This document shows, piece after piece, positions 8,914-18,582 of a stretch of 64,000 bases of DNA. The stretch spans positions 372,001 through 436,000 of the forward strand of contig NZ_LGLV01000004.1 of assembly GCF_001687365.1 (NCBI RefSeq). The letters are read 5' to 3'. This DNA is from Pararhizobium polonicum. Its GTDB lineage: Bacteria > Pseudomonadota > Alphaproteobacteria > Rhizobiales > Rhizobiaceae. The notes under the pieces are model-generated. The model had not been told where the DNA came from. It saw only the letters and a program-made list of their open reading frames with translations, and searched no databases. The position numbers and the translations under genes are program-made. Within the stretch, counting starts at the first letter, position 1; the number at the start of each line of letters is the position of its first letter.

Positions 8914-9318
8914 TCACGCGGAGAACAATGGCGGGGCTCGGGCTTCGGCAAAGAAGCTGCGCAGAACGGCGCGGGGAACCCTTTTCGCGGCGAAATAAGC
9001 CTCGGCGGTGTCGCTTGCGGCCGCATAGGCGATTTCGGCGGAGCCGCCGGGCAAAGCGGGCGTGGCGCCTGCCGCCAGCTGACAGAGCGTGGCGCACAGA
9101 TCGTGATGGGCAGTGCCCGGAGCATCGCCGGGCAGCCGCTGTTCAAGGCTGCCATCATGCGACACGCACAGGATATTGAACGGATCGGCGGCAGCGCTTG
9201 CCATCGTCCCCTGGGCGACGCCGCCCAAAAGCCCCTGCATGAAAAGCATGGCACCGACCAGCACCGCGATGGCGCCGGCCGACACTCTATCTCTCAGGAC
9301 AAGCCGCAGGGTTTTCAT
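8914..9318 (-). CDS. Small exported DUF2946-like protein
   Basis: 134 residues. A signal-anchor-like N-terminus (AGAIAVLVGAMLFMQGLLGG) is followed by a short alanine-rich region with cysteine/histidine pairs: LCVSHDG and HHDLCATLC. This arrangement resembles DUF2946-type small periplasmic proteins that often accompany PepSY-TM or copper/iron genes. The Cys/His residues could bind metal, but this is inference. It is the first gene of a minus-strand pair with the PepSY protein and is separated from the LOG gene by 91 nt. Confidence 0.65.
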   Translation of the reverse strand: MKTLRLVLRDRVSAGAIAVLVGAMLFMQGLLGGVAQGTMASAAADPFNILCVSHDGSLEQRLPGDAPGTAHHDLCATLCQLAAGATPALPGGSAEIAYAAASDTAEAYFAAKRVPRAVLRSFFAEARAPPLFSA

Positions 9319-9409
9319 GGCGGCTCATTGCCACAGCCGCGACGCCCTGTCACTGCGACACAACGCCGGTTGCGCGGAATTTCCGCCGCCCGGGCAGGCC
9401 GGTCGTCTC

Positions 9410-10309
<900 letters not shown>

Positions 10310-10533
10310 TTCTTCACTCTTGCCATGTCAGACTTTCCCGCCGCAAACCGGCAGCCATTCATCGCTGCCGGATGCTCCTTCCCATGCTATCGCGCGCTAC
10401 GGATCAAATCACCCGCCGCCATGGCGCCACATACACCTTCATCCAGCGCCGACCGCAACCGAAAACCACTTCAATTTTTCGGGATCATGCACTAGAGCAA
10501 GTTACGATAGATGCCGAAGTTTAAGGAATTCCG

Positions 10534-11391
10534 ATGACAGCCCCTGATCTTGCCTCCCTGTCGAAGACCATCGACACCGCTTTCGACAACCGCGATACCG
10601 TGACCATCAACACCAAAGGCGAGATTCGCGATGCGGTCGATACCGCGCTCGATCTGCTCGACGGTGGCAAGGTGCGCGTGGCCGAGCGCGGCGAAGATGG
10701 CACCTGGACCGTCAACCAGTGGCTGAAAAAGGCCGTTCTGCTGTCCTTCCGGCTGAACGACATGGAGGTCGTCAAGGGCGGTCCCGGCCAGTCGACCTGG
10801 TGGGACAAGGTTCCCTCCAAGTTCGAAGGCTGGGGCGAAAACCAGTTCCGCGACGCCGGCTTCCGCGCCGTGCCCAACGCTGTCGTGCGCCGCTCGGCCT
10901 ATATCGCCCCGAATGCCATCCTGATGCCGTCCTTCGTCAATCTCGGCGCCTATGTCGGCGAGGGCACGATGGTCGACACCTGGGCAACAGTCGGCTCCTG
11001 CGCCCAGATCGGCAAGCATGTGCACCTGTCCGGCGGCGTCGGCATCGGCGGCGTACTGGAGCCGATGCAGGCCGGCCCGACCATCATCGAGGACAATTGC
11101 TTCATCGGCGCCCGCTCGGAAGTGGTCGAAGGCTGCATCGTGCGTGAGGGTTCCGTGCTCGGCATGGGCGTGTTCATCGGCAAGTCGACCAAGATCGTCG
11201 ACCGCGCCACCGGCGAAGTCACCTATGGCGAAGTACCGCCCTATTCCGTCGTCGTTGCCGGCTCGATGGGCTCGGGCGCCGTCATGCCGAATGGCCTGCC
11301 CGCGCCGAACCTCTATTGCGCCGTCATCGTCAAGCGCGTCGACGAGAAGACCCGCTCGAAGACCGGTATCAACGAACTGCTGCGGGACTGA
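10534..11391 (+). CDS. dapD: 2,3,4,5-tetrahydropyridine-2,6-dicarboxylate N-succinyltransferase
   Basis: Transfers succinyl from succinyl-CoA to tetrahydrodipicolinate, a step of the succinylase route to meso-DAP and lysine. 285 residues, usual for alphaproteobacterial DapD. The central left-handed beta-helix of hexapeptide repeats is visible from about residue 110 ([34 protein letters not shown]) through GIGGVLEP and the family signature [14 protein letters not shown]. The trimer active site lies between these coils. The next gene in the pathway visible here, dapE, is 8 kb downstream. The intervening block is probably inserted or rearranged. Confidence 0.97.
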   Translation: MTAPDLASLSKTIDTAFDNRDTVTINTKGEIRDAVDTALDLLDGGKVRVAERGEDGTWTVNQWLKKAVLLSFRLNDMEVVKGGPGQSTWWDKVPSKFEGWGENQFRDAGFRAVPNAVVRRSAYIAPNAILMPSFVNLGAYVGEGTMVDTWATVGSCAQIGKHVHLSGGVGIGGVLEPMQAGPTIIEDNCFIGARSEVVEGCIVREGSVLGMGVFIGKSTKIVDRATGEVTYGEVPPYSVVVAGSMGSGAVMPNGLPAPNLYCAVIVKRVDEKTRSKTGINELLRD

Positions 11392-11423
11392 TCGACATCG
11401 CGCTCATGGAGGGACAGGAGAGC

Positions 11424-11480
11424 ATGCTCAGGCTGTTCTTCAGCCCCTCCGGCCGCATCGATGGCAAGCTGGCCGGATAG
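11424..11480 (+). pseudogene. Possible 5' remnant of a DUF805-type membrane protein gene
   Basis: Right after dapD, a GGAGGGACAGGAG Shine-Dalgarno-rich stretch is followed by an ATG and 18 codons reading MLRLFFSPSGRIDGKLAG, then TAG. LFFSPSGRI resembles the N-terminus of DUF805 membrane proteins (FSPSGRI-G-R-x-x-W). From memory, a DUF805 gene lies between dapD and dapE in some rhizobia. No membrane-spanning continuation exists here, so if the match is real, only the ribosome site and the first codons remain. A chance ORF is possible. Confidence 0.35.
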
Positions 11481-11495
11481 AATACCGCGCCGGTT

Positions 11496-12647
11496 CTATT
11501 GCTGCGGCATATGGAAGGTGAAGCAGGTTTCTTCCGGCGTCGAGGTGACCAGCAGCCTGCCCTTGTGCGCCTTGGCGATTTCCGAGGCGATGTAGAGCCC
11601 GAGACCGAGGCCCTGCAGGTTTGCCTTGGCCGAGGCGCGCACGAAGGGCTTGAACAGGTCCTTGATCACAGCTTGCGGAATCGGCTCGCCCGCATTGGTC
11701 ACCGAAAGCTCGAAGCGCCCGCCCGCGATTGACGAGCGCACCCGGATCGGCGCTTCGGGATCGCCATGCATCAGCGCATTGGCCAAAAGATTGGACAGCA
11801 GCTGCCCGATGCGGCCCTCGTCGCAGCGCACCATCGCCTCGGTCAGCTCCGCCTCGATCCGCCGTCCCGGATTGGCCATCGTCAGTTCCGCGATCACCTG
11901 CTCCATCACCGGTTTGAGCGGCACCCGGTCCGCCTGCTCCACGGCAATGCCGCCGCCGAGCCGGCCGCGCGCGAAATCGAGCACATTGTCGATCAACCCG
12001 GACATGCGCGAAATGCTGCTGCGCATCAGCGCAAGCACGACCTTGCCCTTCTCATCCTCGACCGTGCGCTGCAGCATGCGCGTTCCGGCATCGAGCGATG
12101 CCAGCGGGTTGCGCAGGTCGTGGCCGAGCACGGCGATGAACTGCTCGCGCAGCTCGCTGCCCTGCCGCTCCTGGTCGATCCGCTGCTGGGCATCGAGATG
12201 GAAGGCGATCAGGTTGGCAAAGAGCTGGAACGCACCGGCGATTTCCGGCGTGTTCAATGTTCGCGGCACCGTGTCGATGGCGCAGAGCGTGCCGAAAAAG
12301 GACCCGTCGGCCAGCATGATCGGCACGGAAATATAGCTCTGCAGGCCATAGAACGCCGGCGTATGATGGCTGGCATAGACCGGATCCTCGGCAACATTGT
12401 CGATGATGACAGCGTGGCGGTGTTCACGGATCTCGTTGCAGATCGTCGTTTCAACCTTCAGTTCACCGCCCGGCTGCAGGCCGAAGGCGATCTCGTCGCG
12501 CACGCTGCAGGCAATCCAGCGATCCGCCGTCACCCGCGCCACCGCCGCAAAGCGCATGCCGGTCATTCTGCAGACCACATCGAGGATGGTCGGCACGGCG
12601 CTGATCTGCGCGATGGCGTCAACGGCGGCGGCAGGATTGTCGTTCAA
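11496..12647 (-). CDS. GAF-domain sensor histidine kinase, soluble
   Basis: 383 residues with no membrane segment. A GAF domain (about 25-160) contains the stretch TTICNEIREHRH and DNVAEDPVY. It is followed by a HisKA dimerisation helix with the phospho-acceptor in VLGHDLRNPL (about 176) and a HATPase_c domain with the N-box LSNLLANALMHGD and the G-box GLGLGLYIASEIAKAH. The GAF sensor may bind a small ligand or a tetrapyrrole, but no chromophore cysteine is obvious. No response-regulator gene is adjacent, so the partner is unknown. The gene lies just downstream of dapD on the opposite strand, at the start of the accessory block. Confidence 0.88.
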   Translation of the reverse strand: MNDNPAAAVDAIAQISAVPTILDVVCRMTGMRFAAVARVTADRWIACSVRDEIAFGLQPGGELKVETTICNEIREHRHAVIIDNVAEDPVYASHHTPAFYGLQSYISVPIMLADGSFFGTLCAIDTVPRTLNTPEIAGAFQLFANLIAFHLDAQQRIDQERQGSELREQFIAVLGHDLRNPLASLDAGTRMLQRTVEDEKGKVVLALMRSSISRMSGLIDNVLDFARGRLGGGIAVEQADRVPLKPVMEQVIAELTMANPGRRIEAELTEAMVRCDEGRIGQLLSNLLANALMHGDPEAPIRVRSSIAGGRFELSVTNAGEPIPQAVIKDLFKPFVRASAKANLQGLGLGLYIASEIAKAHKGRLLVTSTPEETCFTFHMPQQ

Positions 12648-12760
12648 TGCGATGCTTCCAGGTTACAGAGACGCGAACAGAGTATCCTTTTTCGGCGGAA
12701 TAGGCTTCAAATGCAAGTCGCCCGCCGAGCGATACACGCAAAACGGGTACTTACCTGGTG

Positions 12761-13807
12761 TCAGGCCTTCGCTTCGAACGGCGGCGGGCGTCTGCCTGCG
12801 GCTTGCCGGCCGACCATCCAGCCCGGATATTCCGGCGGCAGCGCGCTGACGGCATCGAGCTTTTCCAGATCGCCGGCATCCAGCCTGAGTTGCACGGCCT
12901 TCAGATTTTCCTCCAGCTGCTCCACCCGCTTGGCGCCGATGATGACGCTGGTCACGAAGGGCTTGGACAGGATGAAGGCAAGCGCCACTTCGGCGACGCT
13001 GGCACCGTGTTTTTCGGCCACCTCGCGCATGGCGGCGACGCACGCCCAGGCCCGGTCCTTGTCGACCGGCGGAAAATCGAAATTGGCCCGGCGGCCTTCG
13101 CCGTTGCCCGGCGCTCCCGGCCCGTATTTGCCCGACAGCAGTCCGCCGGCCAGCGGCGACCAGACCATCAGCCCCATTTTCTCCTCATTGAGCAGAGGCA
13201 CGATCTCGCGCTCCAGATCGCGCCCGGCGATCGAATAATAGGCCTGCAGCGTCTCGAAGCGGGCAAACCCCTTGCGCTCGGACACGCCGAGCGCCTTGGC
13301 GATCTTCCAAGCCTGCCAGTTGGAGACGCCGACGTAGCGGACGAGCCCGCCGGAGACGAGATCGTCCAATGCCCTGAGCGTCTCGTCAATCGGCGTGACC
13401 GTATCGGTCGCGTGGATCTGGTAGAGATCGATATGGTCCACCTGCAGCCGGTCGAGGCTGGCCTCGACGGAATCCATGATGTGCCCGCGCGAGGCGCCGC
13501 GGTCGTTCGGCCCCTCGCCCATCTGGCCATAGACCTTGGTGGCGATCACCACGTCCTTGCGGGCAATGCCGAGATTGTGCAGCGACTGGCCGAGCAGCCG
13601 CTCGGAATCCCCGAAGGAATAGACATCGGCCGTGTCGATGAAATTGACGCCGGCGGCCAGCGACCGCTCGACGATGCGGTCGGCCGCGTCCTGATCGACA
13701 TCGGCGATGCCGCCCCAGATCCCGCCCCCTGCCGCGCCGAAGGTCATGGTTCCCAGGCAGATTTCAGAAACGAACAAACCGGTATTGCCAAGCTGATTGT
13801 AACGCAT
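12761..13807 (-). CDS. Aldo/keto reductase
   Basis: 348-residue TIM-barrel NADPH-dependent reductase of the Tas/YajO-like branch. The catalytic tetrad is visible in FIDTADVYSFG (Asp, Tyr), ATKVYG (Lys) and IDLYQIHATD (His). The NADPH-binding C-terminal part includes VIIGAKRVEQLEEN. Aldehyde or ketone substrate unknown. The start at 13807 (MRYNQLG) is the normal family start. An AraC-type regulator gene lies upstream on the same strand about 160 nt away, a common pairing where the regulator controls the reductase (inference). Confidence 0.92.
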   Translation of the reverse strand: MRYNQLGNTGLFVSEICLGTMTFGAAGGGIWGGIADVDQDAADRIVERSLAAGVNFIDTADVYSFGDSERLLGQSLHNLGIARKDVVIATKVYGQMGEGPNDRGASRGHIMDSVEASLDRLQVDHIDLYQIHATDTVTPIDETLRALDDLVSGGLVRYVGVSNWQAWKIAKALGVSERKGFARFETLQAYYSIAGRDLEREIVPLLNEEKMGLMVWSPLAGGLLSGKYGPGAPGNGEGRRANFDFPPVDKDRAWACVAAMREVAEKHGASVAEVALAFILSKPFVTSVIIGAKRVEQLEENLKAVQLRLDAGDLEKLDAVSALPPEYPGWMVGRQAAGRRPPPFEAKA

Positions 13808-13965
13808 GGGTATCACTCCGTGTTTTCGATGGTCGTCAAAGGCGGGACGCCCGGCAGTGCGGGCGGGAATCTTGAACAGATGTAAGATGCACGACAGGCT
13901 TTGCCAGCGGTCGGCCGGCTATTTTTTTGCAGACCGGGCCGATTGGAACAGCAAGGCCGGCTGCG

Positions 13966-14874
13966 TTATTCGGCCGCCTGCTGTACCCTCAGCGTGGCAA
14001 TGTCGCGCAGCGGCGACTGGCCATAAAGGCGGGTATATTCCAGCCCGAACTGGGACGGGCTCTGGTAGCCGACCCGGTGTCCGGCCGTTCCCGCGTCCAT
14101 GTTGTCGACCAGCATCAGGCGCCTGGCCTCGTTGAGCCTCAGCTGCTTCTGATACTGCATCGGCGTCATGGCGGCGACGGCCTTGAAATGATGGTGCAGC
14201 GACGACACGCTCATGCCGACATGCTCGGCCAGGTCCTCGATGCGCAGCGGCCTGATATAGTTTTCCCGCAGCCAGGCGATCGCCTTGGCGACCCGGTTTC
14301 CCGGGCTGTCGGCCGTGGCGATCTGGATCAGGCGCGGCCCATAGGGCCCGGTCAAAAGACGATAGAGGATTTCCTGCTCGACGAGCGGCGCTACCCCGGC
14401 AATATCGTTCGGAGTATCAAGGAGCTTCAGATAGCGCAGTGTCGCATCCACAAGAGCTGGCGAAGCCTTGTGAACGGCAAGACCGCGCATGCCGTCGGCC
14501 GTTGCGGCGACGGCGGGAACGGCGATCCGCTGCAACACCTCGCGCAGCCGGTCGGGATTGATCACCATACCAAGCCCCAGATGCGGTTCCTGCGGACTGG
14601 CAACGCTGACCCGGGAGATCACCGGCAGATCGAGCGACACCACCACGCAATCGCCAACCCCGTAATGATAGACATCCTGCCCGAGCGTCACGCTTTTTTC
14701 GCCCTGGGCGATCAGCGCGAAAGCCGGGCGATGGGCCAGATGGACCGGATTGGTCGGCGCGGTCTGGCGCCCGAGGAACAGGTTTTCGATGGCCGTTTCG
14801 ACCATTCCCGTTCCCGGCACGTGCCGCGAAATGATAGAAGCAATTTCTGCGTAACTCTCTGCTGGATTGTGCAT
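13966..14874 (-). CDS. AraC-family transcriptional regulator
   Basis: 302 residues from the ATG at 14874; an in-frame start at 14967 would add 31 residues. The N-terminal half carries the AraC_N type sensor (FALIAQGEKSVTLG, VGDCVVVSLDLPV). The C-terminal half is a double HTH: IEDLAEHVGMSVSSLHHHFKAV, then RVGYQSPSQFGLEYTRLYGQSP. These regulators usually activate an adjacent oxidoreductase gene in response to a small aromatic or alcohol ligand. The aldo/keto reductase (same strand) and the SDR (divergent, 193 nt away) are candidate targets. Neither start has an ideal ribosome site. Confidence 0.88.
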   Translation of the reverse strand: MHNPAESYAEIASIISRHVPGTGMVETAIENLFLGRQTAPTNPVHLAHRPAFALIAQGEKSVTLGQDVYHYGVGDCVVVSLDLPVISRVSVASPQEPHLGLGMVINPDRLREVLQRIAVPAVAATADGMRGLAVHKASPALVDATLRYLKLLDTPNDIAGVAPLVEQEILYRLLTGPYGPRLIQIATADSPGNRVAKAIAWLRENYIRPLRIEDLAEHVGMSVSSLHHHFKAVAAMTPMQYQKQLRLNEARRLMLVDNMDAGTAGHRVGYQSPSQFGLEYTRLYGQSPLRDIATLRVQQAAE

Positions 14875-15066
14875 GGAACGATAGGGCTTTCCGGTTTCCG
14901 ACGGGTTCGACGCTATCCCCAAATCGCCGTCCAGGGAATGCGCCGGTACCGAGATTTGCAGGATCACATATAAATCTCGGAGGATCGCTGTAACACTCCG
15001 CCACTTGTCCGTTGCATGATGGGTTCATCGGACGAACGAGGTCCGGCGAATCAGGGAAGAATGCCC

Positions 15067-15804
15067 ATGACCAGATTGAACGGGAAAATCGCGATTGTTT
15101 CCGGCTCCTCCAGGGGAATGGGGGCGGGCATTGCCAGCCGGCTTGCGGCCGAAGGTGCGGCCGTGGTGATCAACGACGCCGCCGATGGCGAGGGTGCTTC
15201 GCGCATCGCGGCCGACATCGTCCGGCGCGGCGGCCGGGCTGTCGCCGTCCGGGGCGACGTTTCGAGACCGCAGGACGTCAAGCGCATCTTCCGCACCACC
15301 GTCGAGATTTTCGGCCGTCCGGATATCGTCTTCAACAATGCCGGCATCTTCCGGGTCGAACCGGCGGAAACGGAAACGCATGCCAGCGCGCACCGGGCCT
15401 TTGCCGTCAATGTCTTCGGCACGTTCCTGATGTGCCAGGAAGCCGCCCGGCAGTTCGGCGACAACGGTGGCATTATCGTCAATATGAGCGCGATGGAAAA
15501 CCGGGGGGCGGCACCGGACGCGGACGCTTATAGTGCCATCAAAGGCGCCATCGATCTGCTCACGCTCGGGCTTGCCCGCGAATTCGCCGGACGCGGCATC
15601 CGCGTCGTCTCGATCGATACGGCCGATTTCGACGCGCAAGACCTTGCCGAACCGGATGTTCGCGAAAAGACGGCACGGCGCTCTGCGGGCCTCACCCCGC
15701 TGCGCCGCGGCCGGCTCACCGGCGCCGGTACGGTGCTCGCCTCCGACGATGTCGCCTTCATCCGCAACGAATGCGTGGCCTCGACCGGCTGGCGCGGGTG
15801 GTGA
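15067..15804 (+). CDS. Short-chain dehydrogenase/reductase
   Basis: 245 residues. The classical SDR cofactor motif appears as SGSSRGMGAG near the N-terminus. The NNAG motif (FNNAGIF), the catalytic serine (VNMSAMENRG) and the YxxxK pair (DAYSAIKGA) are all present, so the enzyme is probably active. The C-terminal end (ASDDVAFIRNECVASTGWRGW) lacks the common VDGG tail and ends abruptly, which is slightly unusual. The substrate is unknown. The start at 15067 has AGGGAAG 7-11 nt upstream; ATG codons at 15061 and 15016 are in frame as alternatives. It is divergent from the AraC regulator. Confidence 0.85.
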   Translation: MTRLNGKIAIVSGSSRGMGAGIASRLAAEGAAVVINDAADGEGASRIAADIVRRGGRAVAVRGDVSRPQDVKRIFRTTVEIFGRPDIVFNNAGIFRVEPAETETHASAHRAFAVNVFGTFLMCQEAARQFGDNGGIIVNMSAMENRGAAPDADAYSAIKGAIDLLTLGLAREFAGRGIRVVSIDTADFDAQDLAEPDVREKTARRSAGLTPLRRGRLTGAGTVLASDDVAFIRNECVASTGWRGW

Positions 15805-15903
15805 ACCGCTGACGGGCGATGCCTTGCATTGCCCCTGTCCGCAAACAGCTTCAGCGTCGAAGATAGCCCCGCCGGTTCGACGGGCGGGGCTTCCCGGTCC
15901 GGG

Positions 15904-16539
15904 TCAGTGAAATGCCAACCCTTCTTGCGCGATGGACGTCTTGACCGCATCGCGTTCCCGCATGCGTTCGTACCAGGCCTTGAGATTAAGCAAATCGTCG
16001 AAATGAATGTCGGTCATGTAATAGGACTTTAGCCATGGCGCCTGGCCCCAGCTCGTGAGAGCAAACAGGTAGGCATCGGCAACGGTGAACCTGTCTCCCA
16101 TCAGAAACTCTTTGTCGCCAAGATGCGCGTTGATCCACGCATAGCGTTTTTCAAGTTTCGGCTTGGCGGTCTCGAGGTAACGTCCAGCCAGCCGCGCATA
16201 GAGAAGCGGAATGAAACCCTTGTGGATTTCGGTTGAGAGGAAACTGAGCATTTCCTGGAGCTTGTAGCGCTCGAAGGTACCGTTTGCAGCCGCCAGACCC
16301 AGCTCCGGCCTCCGGTCCGCCAAGTATTGCACAATGACCGGCCCCTCACGCAATATGCTTCCGTCGTCCAGCTCGAGGGCCGGAACATAGCCGTGCGGAT
16401 TGACACCCGTGTAACTCTCTCCGGCCTCCGTCGTGTGCTTGCTGTGATCGACCTCCACCAATTCGACATCAAGGCCGAGTTCGTTGATGACGATGTGGGG
16501 GGAAAGCGAGCAGGCTGCCGGCATATAATAGAGTTTCAT
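15904..16539 (-). CDS. Glutathione S-transferase, beta-class-like
   Basis: 211 residues. N-terminal thioredoxin-like domain with the active-site cysteine in MPAACSLSPH (Cys10) and the cis-proline region YVPALELDDG, followed by an all-helical domain with STEIHKGFIP (the His seen in beta-class GSTs) and the GDRFTVADAYLF signature. Conjugates glutathione to electrophiles, or acts as a thiol reductase. It is divergent from the HxlR-type regulator gene, with a shared promoter region of about 165 nt, so it is the likely target of that regulator (inference). Confidence 0.92.
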   Translation of the reverse strand: MKLYYMPAACSLSPHIVINELGLDVELVEVDHSKHTTEAGESYTGVNPHGYVPALELDDGSILREGPVIVQYLADRRPELGLAAANGTFERYKLQEMLSFLSTEIHKGFIPLLYARLAGRYLETAKPKLEKRYAWINAHLGDKEFLMGDRFTVADAYLFALTSWGQAPWLKSYYMTDIHFDDLLNLKAWYERMRERDAVKTSIAQEGLAFH

Positions 16540-16639
16540 CTGCGGTCTCCATGGTGGATTTCAGGACCGTCCTTCAGCGCGAAAGCCGGCGTCCACCGCA
16601 TGTAGTCGAGGCGGTATAAAAACGTAAGAACGCAAAAGT

Positions 16640-16666
16640 TTGACATCTAGGTACATAAATTATACC
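16640..16666 (+). promoter_or_regulatory. Promoter and 17-nt imperfect palindrome between gst and hxlR
   Basis: TTGACA (16640-16645) is followed after 15 nt by TATACC (16661-16666). GGTA...TACC form the arms of a 17-nt imperfect palindrome at 16650-16666. It lies between the divergent GST and HxlR genes, where an HxlR dimer could bind. Function is inferred. Confidence 0.4.
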
Positions 16667-16684
16667 CCCTCTCCATGAGGCACA

Positions 16685-16716
16685 CGGAATGAAAAAGACC
16701 CCGGAATGAAAAAGAC
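16685..16716 (+). repeat. Period-17 duplication across the hxlR start codon
   Basis: CGGAATGAAAAAGAC occurs at 16685-16699 and again at 16702-16716. The first copy's ATG (16689) has GAGG 8 nt upstream and reads MKKTPE, stop. That stop codon overlaps the true start (ATGA at 16706-16709). The second ATG has only a weak ribosome site of its own, so translation of the HxlR gene may rely on re-initiation. Confidence 0.9.
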
Positions 16717-17029
16717 AGTGACAGGCTGCTCCGTCGAAGAGGCCATGCATCTGCTTGGCGGACGCTGGCGCCTGCTGATCGTTTCCTATCTTGTCGATGG
16801 CCCCAAACGCTTCAACGAACTGCGCCGCCTGATGCCCGGCATCTCGCAGCGAATGCTGACGCTCGATCTTCGCGCGCTGGAGGAAGCCAATCTCGTGACG
16901 AGAACGGTGTATCCAACCGTGCCCGTCAAGGTCGAATATGCCCTGACCGGCGACGGACGCCGGCTGGACAAGGTAGTTGCCGTCGTTCAGGAATTCGGCC
17001 TTTGGCTCAAGGCGCGCGACGCGGCTTAA
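16706..17029 (+). CDS. HxlR-family transcriptional regulator
   Basis: 107 residues, the whole being one winged-helix HxlR domain. It opens with CSVEEAMHLLGGRWRLLIVSYL, the family's N-terminal helix with its cysteine at residue 8. RFNELRRLMPGISQRMLTLDLRALEEANLV is the recognition part, and TVPVKVEYALTGDG the wing. HxlR proteins often sense electrophiles or aldehydes through that N-terminal cysteine. It is divergent from the GST gene and followed by a methyltransferase gene on the same strand (114 nt gap). Its start region is duplicated (see separate entry). Confidence 0.92.
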   Translation: MKKTVTGCSVEEAMHLLGGRWRLLIVSYLVDGPKRFNELRRLMPGISQRMLTLDLRALEEANLVTRTVYPTVPVKVEYALTGDGRRLDKVVAVVQEFGLWLKARDAA

Positions 17030-17143
17030 AGCGATAGGGGCTACACCGGACGCCCCCTCGTATTTGATTGCACCCCGCTCCAGACGGTCCATAATGGTGC
17101 GGCCTCGCCGGCCGGGGAGGCCTTTCATGGAAGGACAACGGGC

Positions 17144-17989
17144 ATGCCTGGAAACTTCGATGAGATCCGCGATCAGCAGCGCGACACGTGGGACCGTTTT
17201 TCCACCGGCTGGCAGAAATGGGACGAGCTGGTTCTCGGCTGGCTGGCTCCGTTTGGTGATGCAATGTTGCAGCGGGCGCGCTTGCGTGAGCACGCGCATG
17301 TCCTTGACGTTGCCGCCGGCACCGGCGAACCCGGCCTTACCGCAGCGGCACTGGTGCCGCACGGACGGGTGACCGTCACCGATCTCTCCGGGCGCATGCT
17401 GGCGGTCGCGGCTGAGAATGCAGCCCGCCGCGGCCTGTCGAATTTCGAAACCAAGGCATGCGACGCGGGAGCCCTCCCCTTCCCCGACGCACGCTTCGAC
17501 AGCGTTTTGTGCCGCTTCGGCTTCATGTTCTTTCCCGATATCGCACTTGCCGCCGGCGAATTTGCACGGGTGGCGAAGCCCGGCGCGCGGATCTGCGCGG
17601 CCGTCTGGAGCGGACCGGACAAGAACCCGTGGGCAACGACGATCATGTCGGCGATCGCCCGTCATGGGGAAATGCCCGCGCCGCCGCCCGGATCGCCGGG
17701 GCTCTTTCGCTGCGCGCCGTCCGGATTGATGCGCGCCGCCTTCGAAGACGCCGGGCTGACGGAGATCAGCGAGGAGGAGGTGTCATCCGTCATGATCCAC
17801 CAATCGCCCGAGCGATACTGGGACTTCATGACCGATATCGCAGCCCCCGTGGTCGCAGGGCTTGCGAAGGCCGACAGCACGGCACGAGCACACATCCGCG
17901 CCGAGGTTCTGGCCTTGGCGCGACAGTCCATGCAGGACGGCCAGGTCCGGCTTCGCTCGACCGCGACCGTCATCGTTGGCACGCGGTAG
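17144..17989 (+). CDS. SAM-dependent methyltransferase (class I)
   Basis: 281 residues with a Rossmann-type methyltransferase domain. Motif I is LDVAAGTGEPG (about 55-65), the acidic residue follows in VTVTDLSGRM, and the post-I region ends with CDAGALPFPDARFDSVLCRFGFMFFPD. This pattern matches the UbiE/COQ5-like methyltransferase family (PF08241/PF13649), but the substrate is unknown. It lies downstream of hxlR on the same strand and could be part of its unit, although the 114 nt gap allows a separate promoter. The start at 17144 has GGACAACGGGC upstream. Confidence 0.85.
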   Translation: MPGNFDEIRDQQRDTWDRFSTGWQKWDELVLGWLAPFGDAMLQRARLREHAHVLDVAAGTGEPGLTAAALVPHGRVTVTDLSGRMLAVAAENAARRGLSNFETKACDAGALPFPDARFDSVLCRFGFMFFPDIALAAGEFARVAKPGARICAAVWSGPDKNPWATTIMSAIARHGEMPAPPPGSPGLFRCAPSGLMRAAFEDAGLTEISEEEVSSVMIHQSPERYWDFMTDIAAPVVAGLAKADSTARAHIRAEVLALARQSMQDGQVRLRSTATVIVGTR

Positions 17990-18099
17990 GAAAGGTCACG
18001 GAAGGAGAGATGGACCGCCGGGCGGCAGGAGCAGTCCCTCGTCTCCCGCAGGAAAACGATCGCATGCCCGAGGCATCCGTATGGTGGCCATATGGCCAT

Positions 18100-18582
18100 C
18101 TATGCGATGGCGATGATCTCGAGTTCCTGGCTGTCCGTGCCCACGACATCTCCGGCGGCCTTGCCCATCAGAAGCCGTGCCACCGGCGAGACGAAGGAAA
18201 TCGATCCGGCCTTGGGATCCGCCTCGTCCTCTCCGACGATGCGATAGGTCTGCACGCGCCCGTCGTTGCGGCTGAAGGTCACCGTGCTGCCGAAGGCGAC
18301 ACGGTCGGTCGAAACCGGGTCCGGGACAAGCTCGGCCGTATGAACTCTTGCCGCGAAATAGCGCGTATCGCGCAAGGGGGCTGCCGCCTGCCGACGGCGT
18401 TCGTTGACATCTTCAATAGCGTTCGTTGCGTCATAGGCCGCGCGTGCCTGCTGGAGCTGCAATTCCAGAGCCTTCAATCCGGCTTGTGTCACACGGTTCG
18501 GGTGCGGTGAAATCGGGCGGTCGGGCAGCAGGATTTCCGCGGCCGTTTCGGAACTTTCTTCCTTGGTGAAGGCTACGCTCAA
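18100..18582 (-). CDS. GreA/GreB-family transcript elongation factor-like protein
   Basis: 160 residues. The C-terminal half has the Gre FKBP-like domain: DRVAFGSTVTFSRNDGRVQTYRIVGEDEADP then SFVSPVARLLMGKAAGDVV. The N-terminal half is a helical region (LKALELQLQQARAAYDA, RRRQAAAPLRDTRYF) like the Gre coiled coil. GreA/B act in the RNA polymerase secondary channel to rescue backtracked complexes. This shorter form is a paralogue seen in alphaproteobacteria (recalled), distinct from the main GreA. The start is TTG at 18582, with CGGAG 8 nt upstream. No in-frame ATG fits as well. Confidence 0.8.
   Translation of the reverse strand: MSVAFTKEESSETAAEILLPDRPISPHPNRVTQAGLKALELQLQQARAAYDATNAIEDVNERRRQAAAPLRDTRYFAARVHTAELVPDPVSTDRVAFGSTVTFSRNDGRVQTYRIVGEDEADPKAGSISFVSPVARLLMGKAAGDVVGTDSQELEIIAIA

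Noticed and set aside
18014-18110. AGGAGAGATGG start after the methyltransferase gene
   Set aside because: A good ribosome site precedes an ATG, but the frame runs antisense into the Gre-like gene and shows no protein character.
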